A stretch of 6,604 nucleotides of DNA from Phycisphaeraceae bacterium. Its GTDB lineage: Bacteria; Planctomycetota; Phycisphaerae; Phycisphaerales; Phycisphaeraceae. The stretch spans positions 1 to 6,604 of the forward strand of contig SKPT01000378.1 of assembly GCA_007119405.1 (NCBI GenBank), given 5' to 3'. The notes below the pieces were generated by a model that saw only the letters and a list, made by a program, of their open reading frames with translations, made no database searches and had not been told where the DNA came from. Shown here piece by piece: positions 6,590 through 6,604 of this stretch; position 1 is the first letter of the stretch; every line of letters starts with the position of its first letter. Made by a program: the position numbers and the translations under genes.

Positions 6590-6604
6590 GCCACGGACCG
6601 GGAC

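Noticed and set aside
5263..6594. Minus-strand open frame of 443 codons
   Set aside because: Fully antisense to the phosphofructokinase, whose motifs are unmistakable. The composition of the reverse product is artefactual.
6559..6604. ATG at 6559 as the start of another gene
   Set aside because: Only 15 codons are visible. There is no ribosome site, and the peptide is Arg-rich without character.

Overview
The window is very GC-rich (about two thirds or more by eye) and almost fully coding on the + strand. Long open frames on the opposite strand are what such a composition produces by chance. An outer-membrane secretin with many periplasmic modules, a lipoprotein, a large Sec-exported protein and a pyrophosphate-type phosphofructokinase together suggest a didermic bacterium. 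I favour a planctomycete, perhaps of the Phycisphaerae. That placement is an inference from gene style and composition; there is no marker gene here.

Layout. (1) Positions 2-2878: the 3' part of a secretin gene (GspD/PilQ family), cut by the left window edge. It shows seven complete and one partial N1-type ring-building modules before a standard secretin channel domain. (2) Positions 2875-3405: a small lipoprotein gene that overlaps the secretin stop by 4 bases (ATGA), so the two are probably translationally coupled. (3) Positions 3505-4986: a 493-residue exported protein with a clear signal peptide and no function I can name with confidence; its Trp-, His- and Gly-rich motifs are reminiscent of secreted glycan-active enzymes. 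(4) Positions 4987-5322: a 336-base gap. It contains a 141-base composite inverted repeat, 31-base arms matching at 30 positions plus an inner hairpin, followed by a sigma70-like promoter. (5) Positions 5323-6555: a complete PPi-dependent 6-phosphofructokinase. (6) Positions 6556-6604: the right edge, with only a 12-base palindrome.

How they fit together. Genes 1 and 2 look like one envelope or secretion unit: an outer-membrane channel with a lipoprotein that could help place or stabilise it. The exported protein follows on the same strand 99 bases later. It could be in the same transcript and might be a substrate of the machine, but nothing in the sequence proves this. The phosphofructokinase is a separate central-metabolism unit with its own promoter, insulated from the upstream genes by the inverted repeat.

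I saw no tRNA, rRNA, CRISPR array, transposase, integrase or attachment site. The most notable signals are the expanded N-module array of the secretin, the composite palindromic element at 5002-5142, and the unassigned exported protein.
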